DNA from: CBDCYS01 sp965226245
GTDB lineage: Bacteria; Acidobacteriota; Terriglobia; Bryobacterales; UBA6623
Reading direction: 5' to 3'
Assembly: GCA_965226245.1 (NCBI GenBank)
Contig: CBDDCL010000015.1
Span: 1,736,001-1,800,000, forward strand
Length of the DNA: 64,000 nt
Shown: positions 54,852 through 63,730 of the stretch, in pieces
How the letters are laid out: each line of letters opens with the position of its first letter
Numbering within the stretch: position 1 is the stretch's first letter
The notes under the pieces: model-generated
The model's database searches: none
The model's input: only the letters and a program-made list of their open reading frames with translations
Told to the model about the DNA's origin: nothing
Translations under genes and position numbers: made by a program

Positions 54852-56036
54852 TTACAGGGAATCGAGAAACGCGAGCAGGGCGGACCGGTCATCCGGCGTC
54901 AATTCTTCGAACCGGGCGCGGGCGGCCTCGGCTTCCTCGCCGTGCCGCAGTATGGCTTTTTCGGGCGTTGAAGCGCTGCCGTCATGCAAGAAGGGACGCC
55001 TTAGCCGCAAGCCCCAAAGCGCCGGCGTGCGGATCTCGTCGGGGGCGGCGGCTTCCTGCTCGATGTTGTCTCCGGTTCCCACGGCATGGAGCAACAGGTC
55101 GGAATAGAGTGGCACGGCCTTTTGATCGAAGAGCGGATTGGAGTTGGGTCCGGTCATCAAGACTGGGACGTGGCATGAGGCGCACCCGGCGGATTCGAAT
55201 AAGACCTCGCCGCGTTGGACGGTCTCGTCTATCGGGCCGCGTTCGATCGGCGCAAGAAACTTCATGAAGGATTCAAAATTATCAATTCCCCGCAGACCAG
55301 TCGAGGGGTCCCGCTCGTCTTCGGGATCGGGGCGCAGGTCGCACAGCTCGAGCGCTTCGGGGTCAACGCCGGGAGCGACCTCATCGGGGAACAGGTCGCT
55401 GGTGATGCCCATCTCGTTGAGATACGCGTCGGCCCCGAAAGCCAGCAGGGTGGCCTGTTGCGCCTTCCACCCGAAACGGCCGATTCTCTCGCGGCCCGTC
55501 GCAACATCATTGATCATGGCGGCCCGGCCGCTGATGCCGTCGTTGTCCAAATCGTCCGGGTCTTCGAGCGCAAGAAGGGTCTCATCCGAGATCGCTTCGA
55601 CAAGCCCGGCTCCGAACAGGGGGATCGGGATGCGGCGCGAGATCACATTGGCCTCGGGAGGAATTTTCGGCTGGCACTCGTGGTTGGGGATTGAGAAGAG
55701 ATGATACAGCGTTCCACCGCCCAGGACGTGAAACTTGCCTTCCGCGTCGAGCCGGCCGGCTCGCACCTCGGAGACCGGGCTGATGCCGCCGATGGCGGGA
55801 GAGCTGTGGCAGCCCGAGCACCCGGTTCCATTGAACGCGGGTCCGAGACCTTCCCCGGCGTCCTCGACTTCCGTGAAGTCTTCCAGCCCCAGCCTGAAGA
55901 GCTCGAACTCTTCGGCCGTCATGCCGGGCAAGGGGTTGCCAGGCAAAAACTGCCGCTGAGCGGGCAGCACCGAACAGCACAACAACGCGGTGACGAGGAT
56001 TGCGCCGCAGCCTATTTGTTTTTTGAAGTTGTTCAC
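54852..56036 (-). CDS. Dihaem oxidoreductase-type c cytochrome (DHOR family)
   Basis: 394 residues, exported (GCGAILVTALLCCSVLPAQ). Haem sites are CSGCHSSPAIGG (family hallmark FNGTGCSGCHSSP) and CASCHVPVL; a third region RPFLHDGSASTPEKAI is typical of DHOR proteins. These proteins are periplasmic electron carriers or peroxidase-like enzymes. It follows the cupredoxin gene by 10 bases in the same operon, suggesting electron exchange between copper and haem. Regulation would come from the porin promoter upstream. Confidence 0.88.
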   Translation of the reverse strand: MNNFKKQIGCGAILVTALLCCSVLPAQRQFLPGNPLPGMTAEEFELFRLGLEDFTEVEDAGEGLGPAFNGTGCSGCHSSPAIGGISPVSEVRAGRLDAEGKFHVLGGGTLYHLFSIPNHECQPKIPPEANVISRRIPIPLFGAGLVEAISDETLLALEDPDDLDNDGISGRAAMINDVATGRERIGRFGWKAQQATLLAFGADAYLNEMGITSDLFPDEVAPGVDPEALELCDLRPDPEDERDPSTGLRGIDNFESFMKFLAPIERGPIDETVQRGEVLFESAGCASCHVPVLMTGPNSNPLFDQKAVPLYSDLLLHAVGTGDNIEQEAAAPDEIRTPALWGLRLRRPFLHDGSASTPEKAILRHGEEAEAARARFEELTPDDRSALLAFLDSL

Positions 56037-56046
56037 AGGGTTCCTC

Positions 56047-56421
56047 TCACTTCACGATGATGGTTCCGCGCATCGTGGTATGGCCGGCTCCGCAGGCCTT
56101 GGAGCACTCGAAATCGTAGCGCCCCTTCTTGGTTGCATGGAACACAACCTTGGCCTCGCCCGCTCCGCGCTTGGGAACCACTACGTTGATGCCCGCTTTG
56201 CGAATGCGAAAACCGTGATTCGTATCGGCGCTCCGAATACGGAGTTCGACCTTCGTCCCCGGCTTCACCTTGATTCGGGAGGGCACGAAGAAGAAACGCT
56301 CCGCCACCATGTTGACGACGCGGACATTCGGTTCTTCGGCGGCGTTGGCTTGCGGAGGCGCGACAGCCGCTGGTTGGGCGACGGCTACGAGCGCGAAAAC
56401 AAGATACCCAATCCTATTCAT
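56047..56421 (-). CDS. Exported cupredoxin with CuA-like (COX2-type) motif
   Basis: 124 residues. A signal peptide (NRIGYLVFALVAVAQPAAVA) is followed by one cupredoxin domain. The C-terminal motif ECSKACGAGHTTMRGTI has the CxxxCxxxHxxM spacing of CuA centres in cytochrome oxidase subunit II, and an upstream NHGFRI supplies the other His. So it may bind a binuclear CuA or a simpler copper site. There is no transmembrane helix as in true subunit II. Start is the ATG at 56421; the frame extends to 56661 through another gene's 3' end. It lies 16 bases after the porin and 10 before the dihaem gene. Confidence 0.85.
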   Translation of the reverse strand: MNRIGYLVFALVAVAQPAAVAPPQANAAEEPNVRVVNMVAERFFFVPSRIKVKPGTKVELRIRSADTNHGFRIRKAGINVVVPKRGAGEAKVVFHATKKGRYDFECSKACGAGHTTMRGTIIVK

Positions 56422-56437
56422 CTTTTTTTTGTCTCCA

Positions 56438-57814
56438 CTAGAACCACCAGCCGATTCCCATGTTGAACGAGTTGTGCGGCTTGATGATTGAACTTTCGTT
56501 GCGAAGAACCGAGTAGTCGAGTTTGATAGCGACGTCCGGCTCGGGATAGTAGGTCGCTCCGAGCACCCATGCCTGGCGGTCAAACTGCCTGAGAGGCAGG
56601 ACGCCGCGAGCCATCTTGCGCTGCGTATCGAAATTCTCGTAGCGGAAGAACGCCACGACATCGTGCGGCAGATGCCTGGGCAGCAGATGATAGCCCGTTT
56701 CCCAATAGAAACCGCGCATGTTGCGGGCGATGTTGGGATTCACGCCCGAACTGCGCTGCAGGAAGGTATTGAGCTGAGAAGTCTGGGAAACATCCACGTC
56801 GGCGAACTGGCCCCGCAGGTCGAATCGCGAAACGCTGTATCGCCCGTCGAACTCCAGCACGCGCACCCGCGGATTGATCCCAGGAACGTTGAAGCCGGTG
56901 TTGCCGGCCCAGAAACTGCCGCCTAGCGACAACCCCGGCATACCGTGATACTCGAGGCGACCCGTATAGGCGGCGTTTTGCGTGACCGACTGGAACCCCT
57001 TTTGACGGCCGCCGCGCAGCCCCTCGCCGGCGTCGAACAGGGTGGCATCGAGCGGCGACATGACGTAGGCCTTGTAGACAAAACCATTCCCGAGATCCCC
57101 GAAAATGCCGGCCCCTGAGTCGAACCAGGTCGTTGGCAGGATGAACGTGTCCACGAACGTGCGCTCAACACCCTGGAACGAGGGTGGCTCGTGGCGTTCG
57201 TTGAGGATACCCACCGGCGTGAGCAGCATACCGGCGCGGAAGTTCAGCCACGGCTTCACCCGAAAGTCGAGAAAGGCCTGTTCCAGTTCCAGCTCGCCCA
57301 GCTCGCCCTCGCCGGAAACGAAAGCATGCTCGAGTTCCAGCTCGGACCAAAACTGGATGCGGTCGGTGAAGCTGTGCCCGAATAACAGTACGAAGCGGTG
57401 AAAGTCGAGCTGACTGCCCTCGTTTTCGACCTTGTTGAAGTGAAAGTCCATGTAGCCGGAGACCGGCAGCCGGGTCTCGGACGATTGGATATCGTCCATG
57501 CTGGGGACAGCGATTGGGGTGTCCAGGGGCTGCTGCTCAGCAGAAGCAACAGTTTGGATGGCGGGTTCTGGTTGGGTGGCAGGTTTCAGTTCTTGCTCAG
57601 CAGGCTTCTCCTCGGGCACAGGCTTCGGGGCAACGGCGGCTTGAGTGTCCTGCTCCGGAGCGTCCTTGCCTTCGAGCTGCAGAATTCGCTGTTCGAGCAA
57701 GAGGATGCGCTTTTCCAGCTCCTCCATGCGGCTCTGCTGGGCATCGGGTACGGGCTGGGCGCAGAGCAAGCCAGCGGTCGAGAGCAGCAGAACTACCGTG
57801 CGACAAAGATTCAT
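56438..57814 (-). CDS. Outer-membrane porin-like protein with N-terminal coiled coil
   Basis: 458 residues. A signal peptide (VVLLLSTAGLLCAQP) is followed by a short coiled coil (RMEELEKRILLLEQRILQLE), a Pro/Glu-rich linker and a large beta barrel with repeated aromatic-ended strands (SGYMDFHFNKVENEG, PSFQGVERTFVDTFILPTTW), ending GIGWWF. This resembles trimeric porins used for small anionic solutes, but no specificity is visible. It heads an operon with the cupredoxin and dihaem genes. A good promoter lies upstream at 57858-57887. Confidence 0.85.
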   Translation of the reverse strand: MNLCRTVVLLLSTAGLLCAQPVPDAQQSRMEELEKRILLLEQRILQLEGKDAPEQDTQAAVAPKPVPEEKPAEQELKPATQPEPAIQTVASAEQQPLDTPIAVPSMDDIQSSETRLPVSGYMDFHFNKVENEGSQLDFHRFVLLFGHSFTDRIQFWSELELEHAFVSGEGELGELELEQAFLDFRVKPWLNFRAGMLLTPVGILNERHEPPSFQGVERTFVDTFILPTTWFDSGAGIFGDLGNGFVYKAYVMSPLDATLFDAGEGLRGGRQKGFQSVTQNAAYTGRLEYHGMPGLSLGGSFWAGNTGFNVPGINPRVRVLEFDGRYSVSRFDLRGQFADVDVSQTSQLNTFLQRSSGVNPNIARNMRGFYWETGYHLLPRHLPHDVVAFFRYENFDTQRKMARGVLPLRQFDRQAWVLGATYYPEPDVAIKLDYSVLRNESSIIKPHNSFNMGIGWWF

Positions 57815-57857
57815 TTTAGGTAACCCTAATAAATTTATTGTCCTTGGTGAATATTTA

Positions 57858-57887
57858 AATGTACTGGAGATTGGCGTCGGTTGTCAA
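57858..57887 (-). promoter_or_regulatory. Promoter of the porin-cupredoxin-dihaem operon
   Basis: On the minus strand, -35 TTGACA (57887-57882) and -10 TACATT (57863-57858) are 18 bases apart. The leader contains the palindrome AATAAATTTATT (about 57827-57838), which could be an operator. Confidence 0.65.
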
Positions 57888-57948
57888 CTAGCTAAATTGG
57901 TGCAGCGAGGAGGTGATTGCGGCGAAGAACCGGCAAGATTCCCGGTTG

Positions 57949-58299
57949 CTACTGGGCTTGCACGGCACTCGCGGAATCGGCGGGGAGTTTGTTGATGAGG
58001 TCGTGGAGGCGTTCCCAAGTGTAAATGCCCGTGCTGTGGCCGTCGCTCCAGTGGATCTGGATGGCGTAGCGGCCCACTCGGTCGATACCTGCCGGATGTA
58101 CATCGGAGGGAACCATGCTTTCTTGCAGGCGCGGAATGCCGCTGAGTTCGTCAACACAGACGGCGCAGGGGCACTCCATGCGCAAGAACTTGGCGGGGTA
58201 GATGGTCTCGGCTCCGCCTTTCCAGTGGATCTTGATGTCGTGCTCGTTGGCGCGAGTGATTTCGACGGGCCGCGGGGATTGGGTTTTTTGCTCGGACAT
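57949..58299 (-). CDS. DUF971 domain protein (Fe-S cluster-associated)
   Basis: 116 residues. The DUF971 core reads IKIHWKGGAETIYPAKFLRM then CPCAVCVDELSG, with a cluster of three Cys, and ends SDGHSTGIYTWERLHDLINK. DUF971 resembles the N-terminal domain of gamma-butyrobetaine hydroxylase and is very often encoded next to mrp, as here, which suggests a part in Fe-S cluster transfer. Start at ATG 58299 (MSEQKTQSPRPVEI); the open frame extends to 58386 through a REP-like repeat. Confidence 0.85.
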   Translation of the reverse strand: MSEQKTQSPRPVEITRANEHDIKIHWKGGAETIYPAKFLRMECPCAVCVDELSGIPRLQESMVPSDVHPAGIDRVGRYAIQIHWSDGHSTGIYTWERLHDLINKLPADSASAVQAQ

Positions 58300-58341
58300 T
58301 GTTTGCTTCGTTCCGCGGCTAGCCTGGCGCGGACGGAAGTA

Positions 58342-58386
58342 CGCCGGCCCGGAGGCCGACGCGGCCCGCCCGGAGGCGCGCGCCAC
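58342..58386. repeat. REP-like GC-rich repeat, copy A
   Basis: CGCCGGCCCGGAG(G)CCG.CGCGGCCCGCC.GGAGGCGCGCGCCAC, matching 60163-60206. It lies between mrp and the DUF971 gene. Confidence 0.65.
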
Positions 58387-58429
58387 CTCGGGGCGGTTCG
58401 TCCCCCCTGTTCGCGGAATGTAGAAACTC

Positions 58430-59503
58430 TCAGAAGTTGATCTTGACCAGGTCGTCCCCCTCGGCCTTGATGTTACGGATACTGATCTGCGCCGCCAGAT
58501 TCTTAGCGGCTTCAGTAAACGCGATGGCCGCGGGCGACTCGGGATCCTCGAGCACGATCGGACGGCCGCCGTCCGAGGTTTCCCGAACCGATGTCGCCAG
58601 CGGGACCTTGCTCAGGACCGGGATTCCCCACTTCTCGGAGACTCTGTCCGCACCGCCGCTGCCGAAGATGTATTCGCGCTCACCGGTCTTGCGCGATTCA
58701 AAGTAGCTCATGTTCTCGATCACGCCCAGCAACGGGCACTTGAGCTGGTTGAACATGACAATCGCTTTTTCGGCGATGTTGACGGCGACCAGCTGCGGGG
58801 TTGTGACGATCACCGCACCGGTCAGCGGGATGCGCTGGCAAAGAGTCAACTGCACATCGCCGGTGCCGGGTGGCAGGTCGACGATCAGGTAGTCGAGTTC
58901 GCCCCACTCGACTTGTCCCAAGAATTGCTCGATCATCTTGGCGAGCATCGGCCCGCGCCAGACTACGGCCTGGTCGGGCTTGATGAAGAACCCCGCCGAG
59001 ATGACCTTGACTCCGTGGGCAATCACGGGCAGCATGCCCCGGCCGCCGGGCTGCGGCGACTCGGTGATTCCCAGAATGGTGGGGATGCTGGGACCGTAAA
59101 CATCGGCGTCCATGAGGCCGACTTGGGCGCCGGTTTCCGCCAACGCAACCGCCAGATTGGCCGAGACGGTCGATTTGCCGACGCCCCCCTTGCCCGAGCC
59201 CACCGGAATGACGTTCTTGACTCCGGGGAGCATCGCCTGGCCGACCGCTCCGTGGGAGCGAACCTGCGCGGTCATCGTCACCTCGACGGCCTCGACATCA
59301 GGTAAGGCGCGGACGGCGTCTTCAGCTTGTTGCCGCAGCTCGTCTTTCACCGGGCAGGCCGGGGTGGTCAACTGCACATGGAAGGCGACGCGGTTGTCAG
59401 CCACCTTGAGTTCCTGGATGAAACCCAACGACACGATATCGCGGTGCAGGTCGGGGTCGATGACGACCCGCAGAGCGTCGAGAACTTGTTCCTGATTCAC
59501 CAT
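58430..59503 (-). CDS. mrp: Mrp/ApbC family Fe-S carrier ATPase
   Basis: 357 residues. An N-terminal MIP18/DUF59 domain (IDPDLHRDIVSLGFIQELKV, TTPACPVKDELRQ) is followed by a deviant Walker P-loop GSGKGGVGKST (about 101-111), DADVYGPSIP and LIVDLPPGTGD. It moves Fe-S clusters to apo-proteins. The C-terminal CPxC motif that normally follows ENMSYF is missing here (ENMSYFESRKTGEREYIF), so cluster binding may be altered. It is 26 bases from the Rrf2 gene upstream. Confidence 0.92.
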   Translation of the reverse strand: MVNQEQVLDALRVVIDPDLHRDIVSLGFIQELKVADNRVAFHVQLTTPACPVKDELRQQAEDAVRALPDVEAVEVTMTAQVRSHGAVGQAMLPGVKNVIPVGSGKGGVGKSTVSANLAVALAETGAQVGLMDADVYGPSIPTILGITESPQPGGRGMLPVIAHGVKVISAGFFIKPDQAVVWRGPMLAKMIEQFLGQVEWGELDYLIVDLPPGTGDVQLTLCQRIPLTGAVIVTTPQLVAVNIAEKAIVMFNQLKCPLLGVIENMSYFESRKTGEREYIFGSGGADRVSEKWGIPVLSKVPLATSVRETSDGGRPIVLEDPESPAAIAFTEAAKNLAAQISIRNIKAEGDDLVKINF

Positions 59504-59529
59504 TCTTAAACCTAGTCGTGGCGCCCAGC

Positions 59530-60030
59530 CTAGTCGTAGCGCCCGGCGCCGGGCCTGTTCTGGTTCATGCCGCCGGTGAGAACCACCAAATCTTGGACAA
59601 ACGAATCCATCTGGCGTTCACTGCGCGCCAAGTCTTTGATCGTCGTCCTGGAAAGCAGGCGATCGACGACCGACTGCACGGCTCGCCAGAGGGAGCGAAT
59701 CGAGCAATCGATGGAGTGCGTGCAGGTGTCCTCGCTTCCAGAGTGATCGTCACAAAACTGGTCTTCGAACAGCCTTCCGCCGAGAACGGCGAGGGCTTCG
59801 CTGACGGCAATGCTTTCCGCGGGACGCGCCAGCCGGTAACCGCCTGCCTGGCCGCGGGCGCTGGTGACCAGTCCGCCTTCGCGGAGAATTCGCATCATCT
59901 TGGCGGCGTAGGGGACAGAGATTCCTTCAGCCTGGCTGATTTCCGCCAGCGTGGCGCTCTTGCCGGAACCCCCCAGTTCGAGGCGCAACAGGCAACGCAA
60001 GCCGTATTCTTCTTGTGCGCTAAATTGCAT
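59530..60030 (-). CDS. Rrf2-family Fe-S-sensing regulator (IscR/SufR-like)
   Basis: 166 residues. An N-terminal winged HTH (YGLRCLLRLELG, LAEISQAEGISVPYAAKMMR, GGLVTSARGQAGGYRLARP) is followed by a Cys triad (FCDDHSGSEDTCTHSIDCSI) placed as the IscR-type cluster ligands. It likely represses or activates the suf genes according to cluster supply. No operator could be identified. It is followed closely by mrp. Confidence 0.9.
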   Translation of the reverse strand: MQFSAQEEYGLRCLLRLELGGSGKSATLAEISQAEGISVPYAAKMMRILREGGLVTSARGQAGGYRLARPAESIAVSEALAVLGGRLFEDQFCDDHSGSEDTCTHSIDCSIRSLWRAVQSVVDRLLSRTTIKDLARSERQMDSFVQDLVVLTGGMNQNRPGAGRYD

Positions 60031-60162
60031 GTTTCACCACCTCGGGGTTGACTGATCGGGGAGAGTTCGCATTTCTCACCGCCTGACGGTCGAAGCACGC
60101 GATAGGCCCGCCATTACTTCGTTGCGCTTGCTCGCGGTACTCAACGGACTGTGTCGAGGCGA

Positions 60163-60206
60163 CGCCGGCCCGGAGACCGGCGCGGCCCGCCGGGAGGCGC
60201 GCGCCA
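60163..60206. repeat. REP-like GC-rich repeat, copy B
   Basis: Same sequence family as 58342-58386, with a GCCGG-CCCGGAGA-CCGGC arm. It sits in the 219-base gap between sufT and the Rrf2 gene. Confidence 0.65.
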
Positions 60207-60249
60207 CGTCGCGCCTCGCCGTTCGGTGAGAAAAGGGGGAGAGTCCGCA

Positions 60250-60645
60250 TCACAAAATATTCAGCGCGAGTTTGGCCGAGTCGTCCATTTTTTCAGGCGT
60301 CCAGGGCGGATCGAAAACAACCTCCACCTTAGCCGATTGGATTCCTTCGACGGCTTCGACTTTCGTCTGCACATCGAGCGGCATCGACTGGGCCGCGGGA
60401 CAGTTCGGCGCGGTCAGCGTCATCGTGATCGCAGCGGCGCCCTGGGGGTCAATCTTGATGTCGTAGATCAAGCCCAGCTCATAAATATTGACCGGGATCT
60501 CGGGGTCATAGCAGTTCTTGAGGGCGGCGATGACGTCCTGCTCGATGGCATTCGGGGCCGGCGGATTCGGATCACGTTCAGCAGCCGGCGCCGCATCTTC
60601 AGAGGACTCCATTTCAACCGGGTCTTGATTCATCAATTCGTCCAT
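60250..60645 (-). CDS. sufT: SufT-like MIP18/DUF59 Fe-S assembly protein
   Basis: 131 residues. An acidic Pro-rich N-terminus is followed by a DUF59 domain (CYDPEIPVNIYELGLIYDIK, MTLTAPNCPAAQSMP), with the conserved DPEIP, Cys in APNCP and DPPW. It aids Fe-S cluster maturation or transfer. It starts 13 bases after sufU in the same operon. Confidence 0.9.
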   Translation of the reverse strand: MDELMNQDPVEMESSEDAAPAAERDPNPPAPNAIEQDVIAALKNCYDPEIPVNIYELGLIYDIKIDPQGAAAITMTLTAPNCPAAQSMPLDVQTKVEAVEGIQSAKVEVVFDPPWTPEKMDDSAKLALNIL

Positions 60646-60658
60646 TGCCGCCTCTCAT

Positions 60659-61111
60659 TCATTCAGTCTTGGCGTCTTCGCCGCGTCCTTCGATCGCATT
60701 CTTGAGGGTGTGCCAGGCCAGCGTGGCGCACTTGACCCGGGCGGGATACTCATTAACGCCCGAGAATACCGCCAACTTGCCGAGTCCGTCCGCTGCTGCT
60801 CCAGTGCCTTTCGGCGAGGTCAGCATGTAGTGAAATGTCTCGAAAAGCGCTTCCGCCTGCGCCAATGTTCGGCCCTTTAAGGTCTCCGTCATCAGAGAAG
60901 CCGAGGCCGTCGAGATGGCGCAGCCGGCGCCGATGAACTTCACGTCACGGATCACCCCGTCCTCGATCTTGAGACAAAGCTTGATCTTGTCACCGCACAG
61001 CGGGTTGTAGCCGTTGGCTTCGTGACTGGGATCTTCCAATTCACCGAAATTGCGCGGACGCTTGCTGTGGTCGACAATCAGCTCTTGGTAGAGGTCCCGC
61101 AAGTCGCTCAT
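60659..61111 (-). CDS. sufU: SufU zinc-dependent sulfurtransferase/scaffold
   Basis: 150 residues of the IscU/SufU fold. Cys ligands are NPLCGDKI, GAGCAISTAS and VKCATLAWHTL. The GGM-type extension of SufU is present (about 20 residues between the second and third Cys regions). It accepts sulfur from SufS. The start overlaps the sufS stop by one base (TGATG), so the two are tightly coupled. Confidence 0.94.
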   Translation of the reverse strand: MSDLRDLYQELIVDHSKRPRNFGELEDPSHEANGYNPLCGDKIKLCLKIEDGVIRDVKFIGAGCAISTASASLMTETLKGRTLAQAEALFETFHYMLTSPKGTGAAADGLGKLAVFSGVNEYPARVKCATLAWHTLKNAIEGRGEDAKTE

Positions 61112-62379
61112 CAGCCGAACAGCTCCTTCACTTTACGGACCGCGGCCACGAGCGCGTCAACCTCTTCTTCGGTGTTGTAGAACGCCAGGGAAGCGCGCGT
61201 GGTGGCGGACACGCCGAAGCGGTCCATGACCGGCTGAGCGCAATGGTGGCCGGCCCGAACGGCGACGCCTTCGCGGTCCAGGATGGTTCCGATATCGTGC
61301 GGATGCACGCCGTCGGCGATGAACGAGAGCACGCTCGCCTTCTCCCGCGCCGTGCCGATCAAGCGAATGCCGTCAATGGCCGAAACCGTCTCGGTAGCGT
61401 AATCAAGGAGATGCTTTTCGTAGCCGGCAATGCGTTCCATGCCGATTTGGTTCAAGTAATCAATGGCAGCCCCGAGACCTATCGCGTCGGCGATGTTCGG
61501 TGTTCCCGCCTCGAACTTGTAGGGCAGATCGTTGTACGTGGTTTTCTCGAACGTGACGGATTTGATCATGTCGCCGCCGCCTTGATAGGGGGGCATTTTT
61601 TCGAGCAGCGCGCGTTTGCCGTACAGAATGCCGATGCCGGTCGGCCCGAACATCTTGTGGCCCGAAAAGGCGTAGAAGTCGCAGTCGAGTTCCTGAACGT
61701 CGACCTTCATGTGCGGAACAGCCTGAGCGCCGTCGAGCAGAACTGGAATGCCGCGCTCATGCGCCATGGCGATGATCCGGCGGACCGGATTGACGGTTCC
61801 GAGAGCGTTCGACACGTGGTTGACGGCGACGATGCGGGTTCTATCGCTGAGCAGGCCGGCGTACTCATCCATCAACAGCTCGCCGGCGTCGTTGATGGGG
61901 ATCACCCGCAGCGTGGCGCCGCGCTCGTCACACAAGATTTGCCACGGGACGATGTTCGAGTGGTGCTCGAGGGTCGAGATCATGACCTCGTCGCCCGCTT
62001 GAACATGAGTCCGGCCGTAGCTGTGGGCGACCAGGTTGAGCGCGTCGGTCGTTCCGCGGGTGTAGATAATCTCCTCTGGCTCAGCCGCGCCGATGAACTT
62101 CTGAACCGCCGTGCGGGCGCCCTCGTAATCGTCGGTCGCCCGCTGGCTCAGCTCGTGTACGCCGCGGTGAACGTTGGCGCAGTCCTCGAGATAGAACTTG
62201 CGCAAGGCGTCGATGACGGCCAGGGGCGTCTGGGACGTGGCCGCATTGTCCAGATAGACCAGCGGCTTGCCGTGAACGGTCTGGTGAAGGGCCGGGAAGT
62301 CGCGCCGCAGCGCGGCAACGTCGAGAGGCCGAGTAGCGCTTTCCTTGCGTGAAGCCAAGCTTGGAGTCGTCACGCTCAT
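61111..62379 (-). CDS. sufS: SufS cysteine desulfurase
   Basis: 422 residues, PLP-dependent. The active-site Lys lies in FYAFSGHKMFGPTGIGILYG, the mobile-loop Cys in VRAGHHCAQPVMDRFG, and the N-terminal YLDNAATSQ is typical. It extracts sulfur from cysteine for the SUF pathway. I chose the ATG at 62379, which overlaps the sufD stop (ATGA); the frame extends to 62406. Confidence 0.95.
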   Translation of the reverse strand: MSVTTPSLASRKESATRPLDVAALRRDFPALHQTVHGKPLVYLDNAATSQTPLAVIDALRKFYLEDCANVHRGVHELSQRATDDYEGARTAVQKFIGAAEPEEIIYTRGTTDALNLVAHSYGRTHVQAGDEVMISTLEHHSNIVPWQILCDERGATLRVIPINDAGELLMDEYAGLLSDRTRIVAVNHVSNALGTVNPVRRIIAMAHERGIPVLLDGAQAVPHMKVDVQELDCDFYAFSGHKMFGPTGIGILYGKRALLEKMPPYQGGGDMIKSVTFEKTTYNDLPYKFEAGTPNIADAIGLGAAIDYLNQIGMERIAGYEKHLLDYATETVSAIDGIRLIGTAREKASVLSFIADGVHPHDIGTILDREGVAVRAGHHCAQPVMDRFGVSATTRASLAFYNTEEEVDALVAAVRKVKELFG

Positions 62380-63710
62380 TCGCTCACCTCCGCTTGCTCG
62401 ACCCAACTCAGCAGGATCTGCTCCAGCGGCTTGCGGAGCGGCTCCACGTTGAGATTCTCGATAATGTCCGCAGCGAAGGCGTAGGTGAGGAGGCTGCGGG
62501 CGTCGGGCCGGTTGATGCCGCGGGACTGCAAATAGAACATCGCCTCGTCATCGATCTGGCCGACCGTCGCACCGTGCGTGCAGCGAACGTCGTTGGCTTC
62601 GATCTCAAGCTGCGGCTTGGTATTGATGTCAGCGTGGCGCGAGAGCAGCAAGTTTTTGTTGCTCTGGATGGCGTCGGTCTTCTGGGCGTCTTGCCGTACG
62701 ATCACCTTGCCGTTGAAGACTCCGGTTGCGTGGCCGTCGAGAATGCCGCGATAGAGCTGGTGACTGTTGCAGTGCGGCATGACGTGGTCAATTATCGTGT
62801 GATGGTCGATGTGCTGCTGCCCCGTGACGGCATAGAGCCCGTTCAGCACGCACTCGCAACCCGCGCCTTCGAGACGGACGTGAGTGTCACTGCGTACGAG
62901 CCGTCCGCCGAACGACAGCGAATTCGAGGCAAAGCGGCTGTCGCGCGCCTGATGGGCGTAGGTGAAGCCCGTGTGCAAAGCGGCCACGTGTTCTTGCTGC
63001 AACTTGTAGTGATCGATGCGGGCGTTTTCCGCCGTGACGACTTCCGTGACAGCGTTGGTCCAATACACTTCGCCCATGCCGAAATAAGTTTCGATGACGG
63101 TGGCCTGGCTGTCGCGTCCGGCCACGATGAGCGTGCGCGGATGACTGACCTGATTCGCCTGTTCCGCCAAGTTGACGAAGACGAGATGAATCGGCCTTTC
63201 GACGATGACCCGGTCGGGGATTCGAACAAAGGCGCCATCTTCGATGAACGCCGTGTTGAGCGCGGCCAGGGCGTGATTCTCCGGGTCGGCGTAGCGGCCC
63301 AGATGAGCCTCGACCGGATCGCTCTCAAGGAATTCTCGCAGGCTGCCGGCATCGACTTCCTTGGAGCCAGCTTCGAGACACGAGAGCCCGCTCATGAACC
63401 GCCCGTTCACGAAGACCAGACGGCAGCCTTCGATTTCGTTGAATCCCATGGACTTGATTTCGCCGGCTGAAATGACTCGCGAGGCGGGCGCCGCAAGCCG
63501 AAAATCATTCCGCCTCAGCTCAGACAGGCTGGTGTACTTCCAATCTTCATCGCGGGTCGTGGGTACTCCCAGCTCGGAGAAGCGCTGCATGGCGCGTTCA
63601 CGGCGCTGCTTCAGCCAGGCGGGTTCCCTCCCCGCGACACGCCTGCCGAGGGCTTCAAAGCTCTCCAAATAGACGCCCAGGTTTTCAGCTACCGCTACCA
63701 TTGTTTCCAT
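62376..63710 (-). CDS. sufD: SufD Fe-S cluster assembly protein
   Basis: 444 residues. A helical N-terminus (LGVYLESFEALGRR, DEDWKYTSLSEL) is followed by the SufB/D beta-helix, with HYKLQQEHVAALHTGFTYAH, QHIDHHTIIDHVMPHCNSHQ and DDEAMFYLQSRGI. It pairs with SufB and SufC as scaffold; neither is in the window and they may lie past its right edge, beyond the 270-bp element. The stop overlaps the sufS start by four bases. Start at ATG 63710 with AAGGG upstream, or the GTG at 63713 or ATG at 63701. Confidence 0.93.
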   Translation of the reverse strand: METMVAVAENLGVYLESFEALGRRVAGREPAWLKQRRERAMQRFSELGVPTTRDEDWKYTSLSELRRNDFRLAAPASRVISAGEIKSMGFNEIEGCRLVFVNGRFMSGLSCLEAGSKEVDAGSLREFLESDPVEAHLGRYADPENHALAALNTAFIEDGAFVRIPDRVIVERPIHLVFVNLAEQANQVSHPRTLIVAGRDSQATVIETYFGMGEVYWTNAVTEVVTAENARIDHYKLQQEHVAALHTGFTYAHQARDSRFASNSLSFGGRLVRSDTHVRLEGAGCECVLNGLYAVTGQQHIDHHTIIDHVMPHCNSHQLYRGILDGHATGVFNGKVIVRQDAQKTDAIQSNKNLLLSRHADINTKPQLEIEANDVRCTHGATVGQIDDEAMFYLQSRGINRPDARSLLTYAFAADIIENLNVEPLRKPLEQILLSWVEQAEVSE

Positions 63711-63730
63711 CACCCTTATGTCTTAGCCCC

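Noticed and set aside
61243..62352. Long plus-strand frame antisense to sufS (369 codons)
   Set aside because: Antisense of a conserved gene with no recognisable protein.
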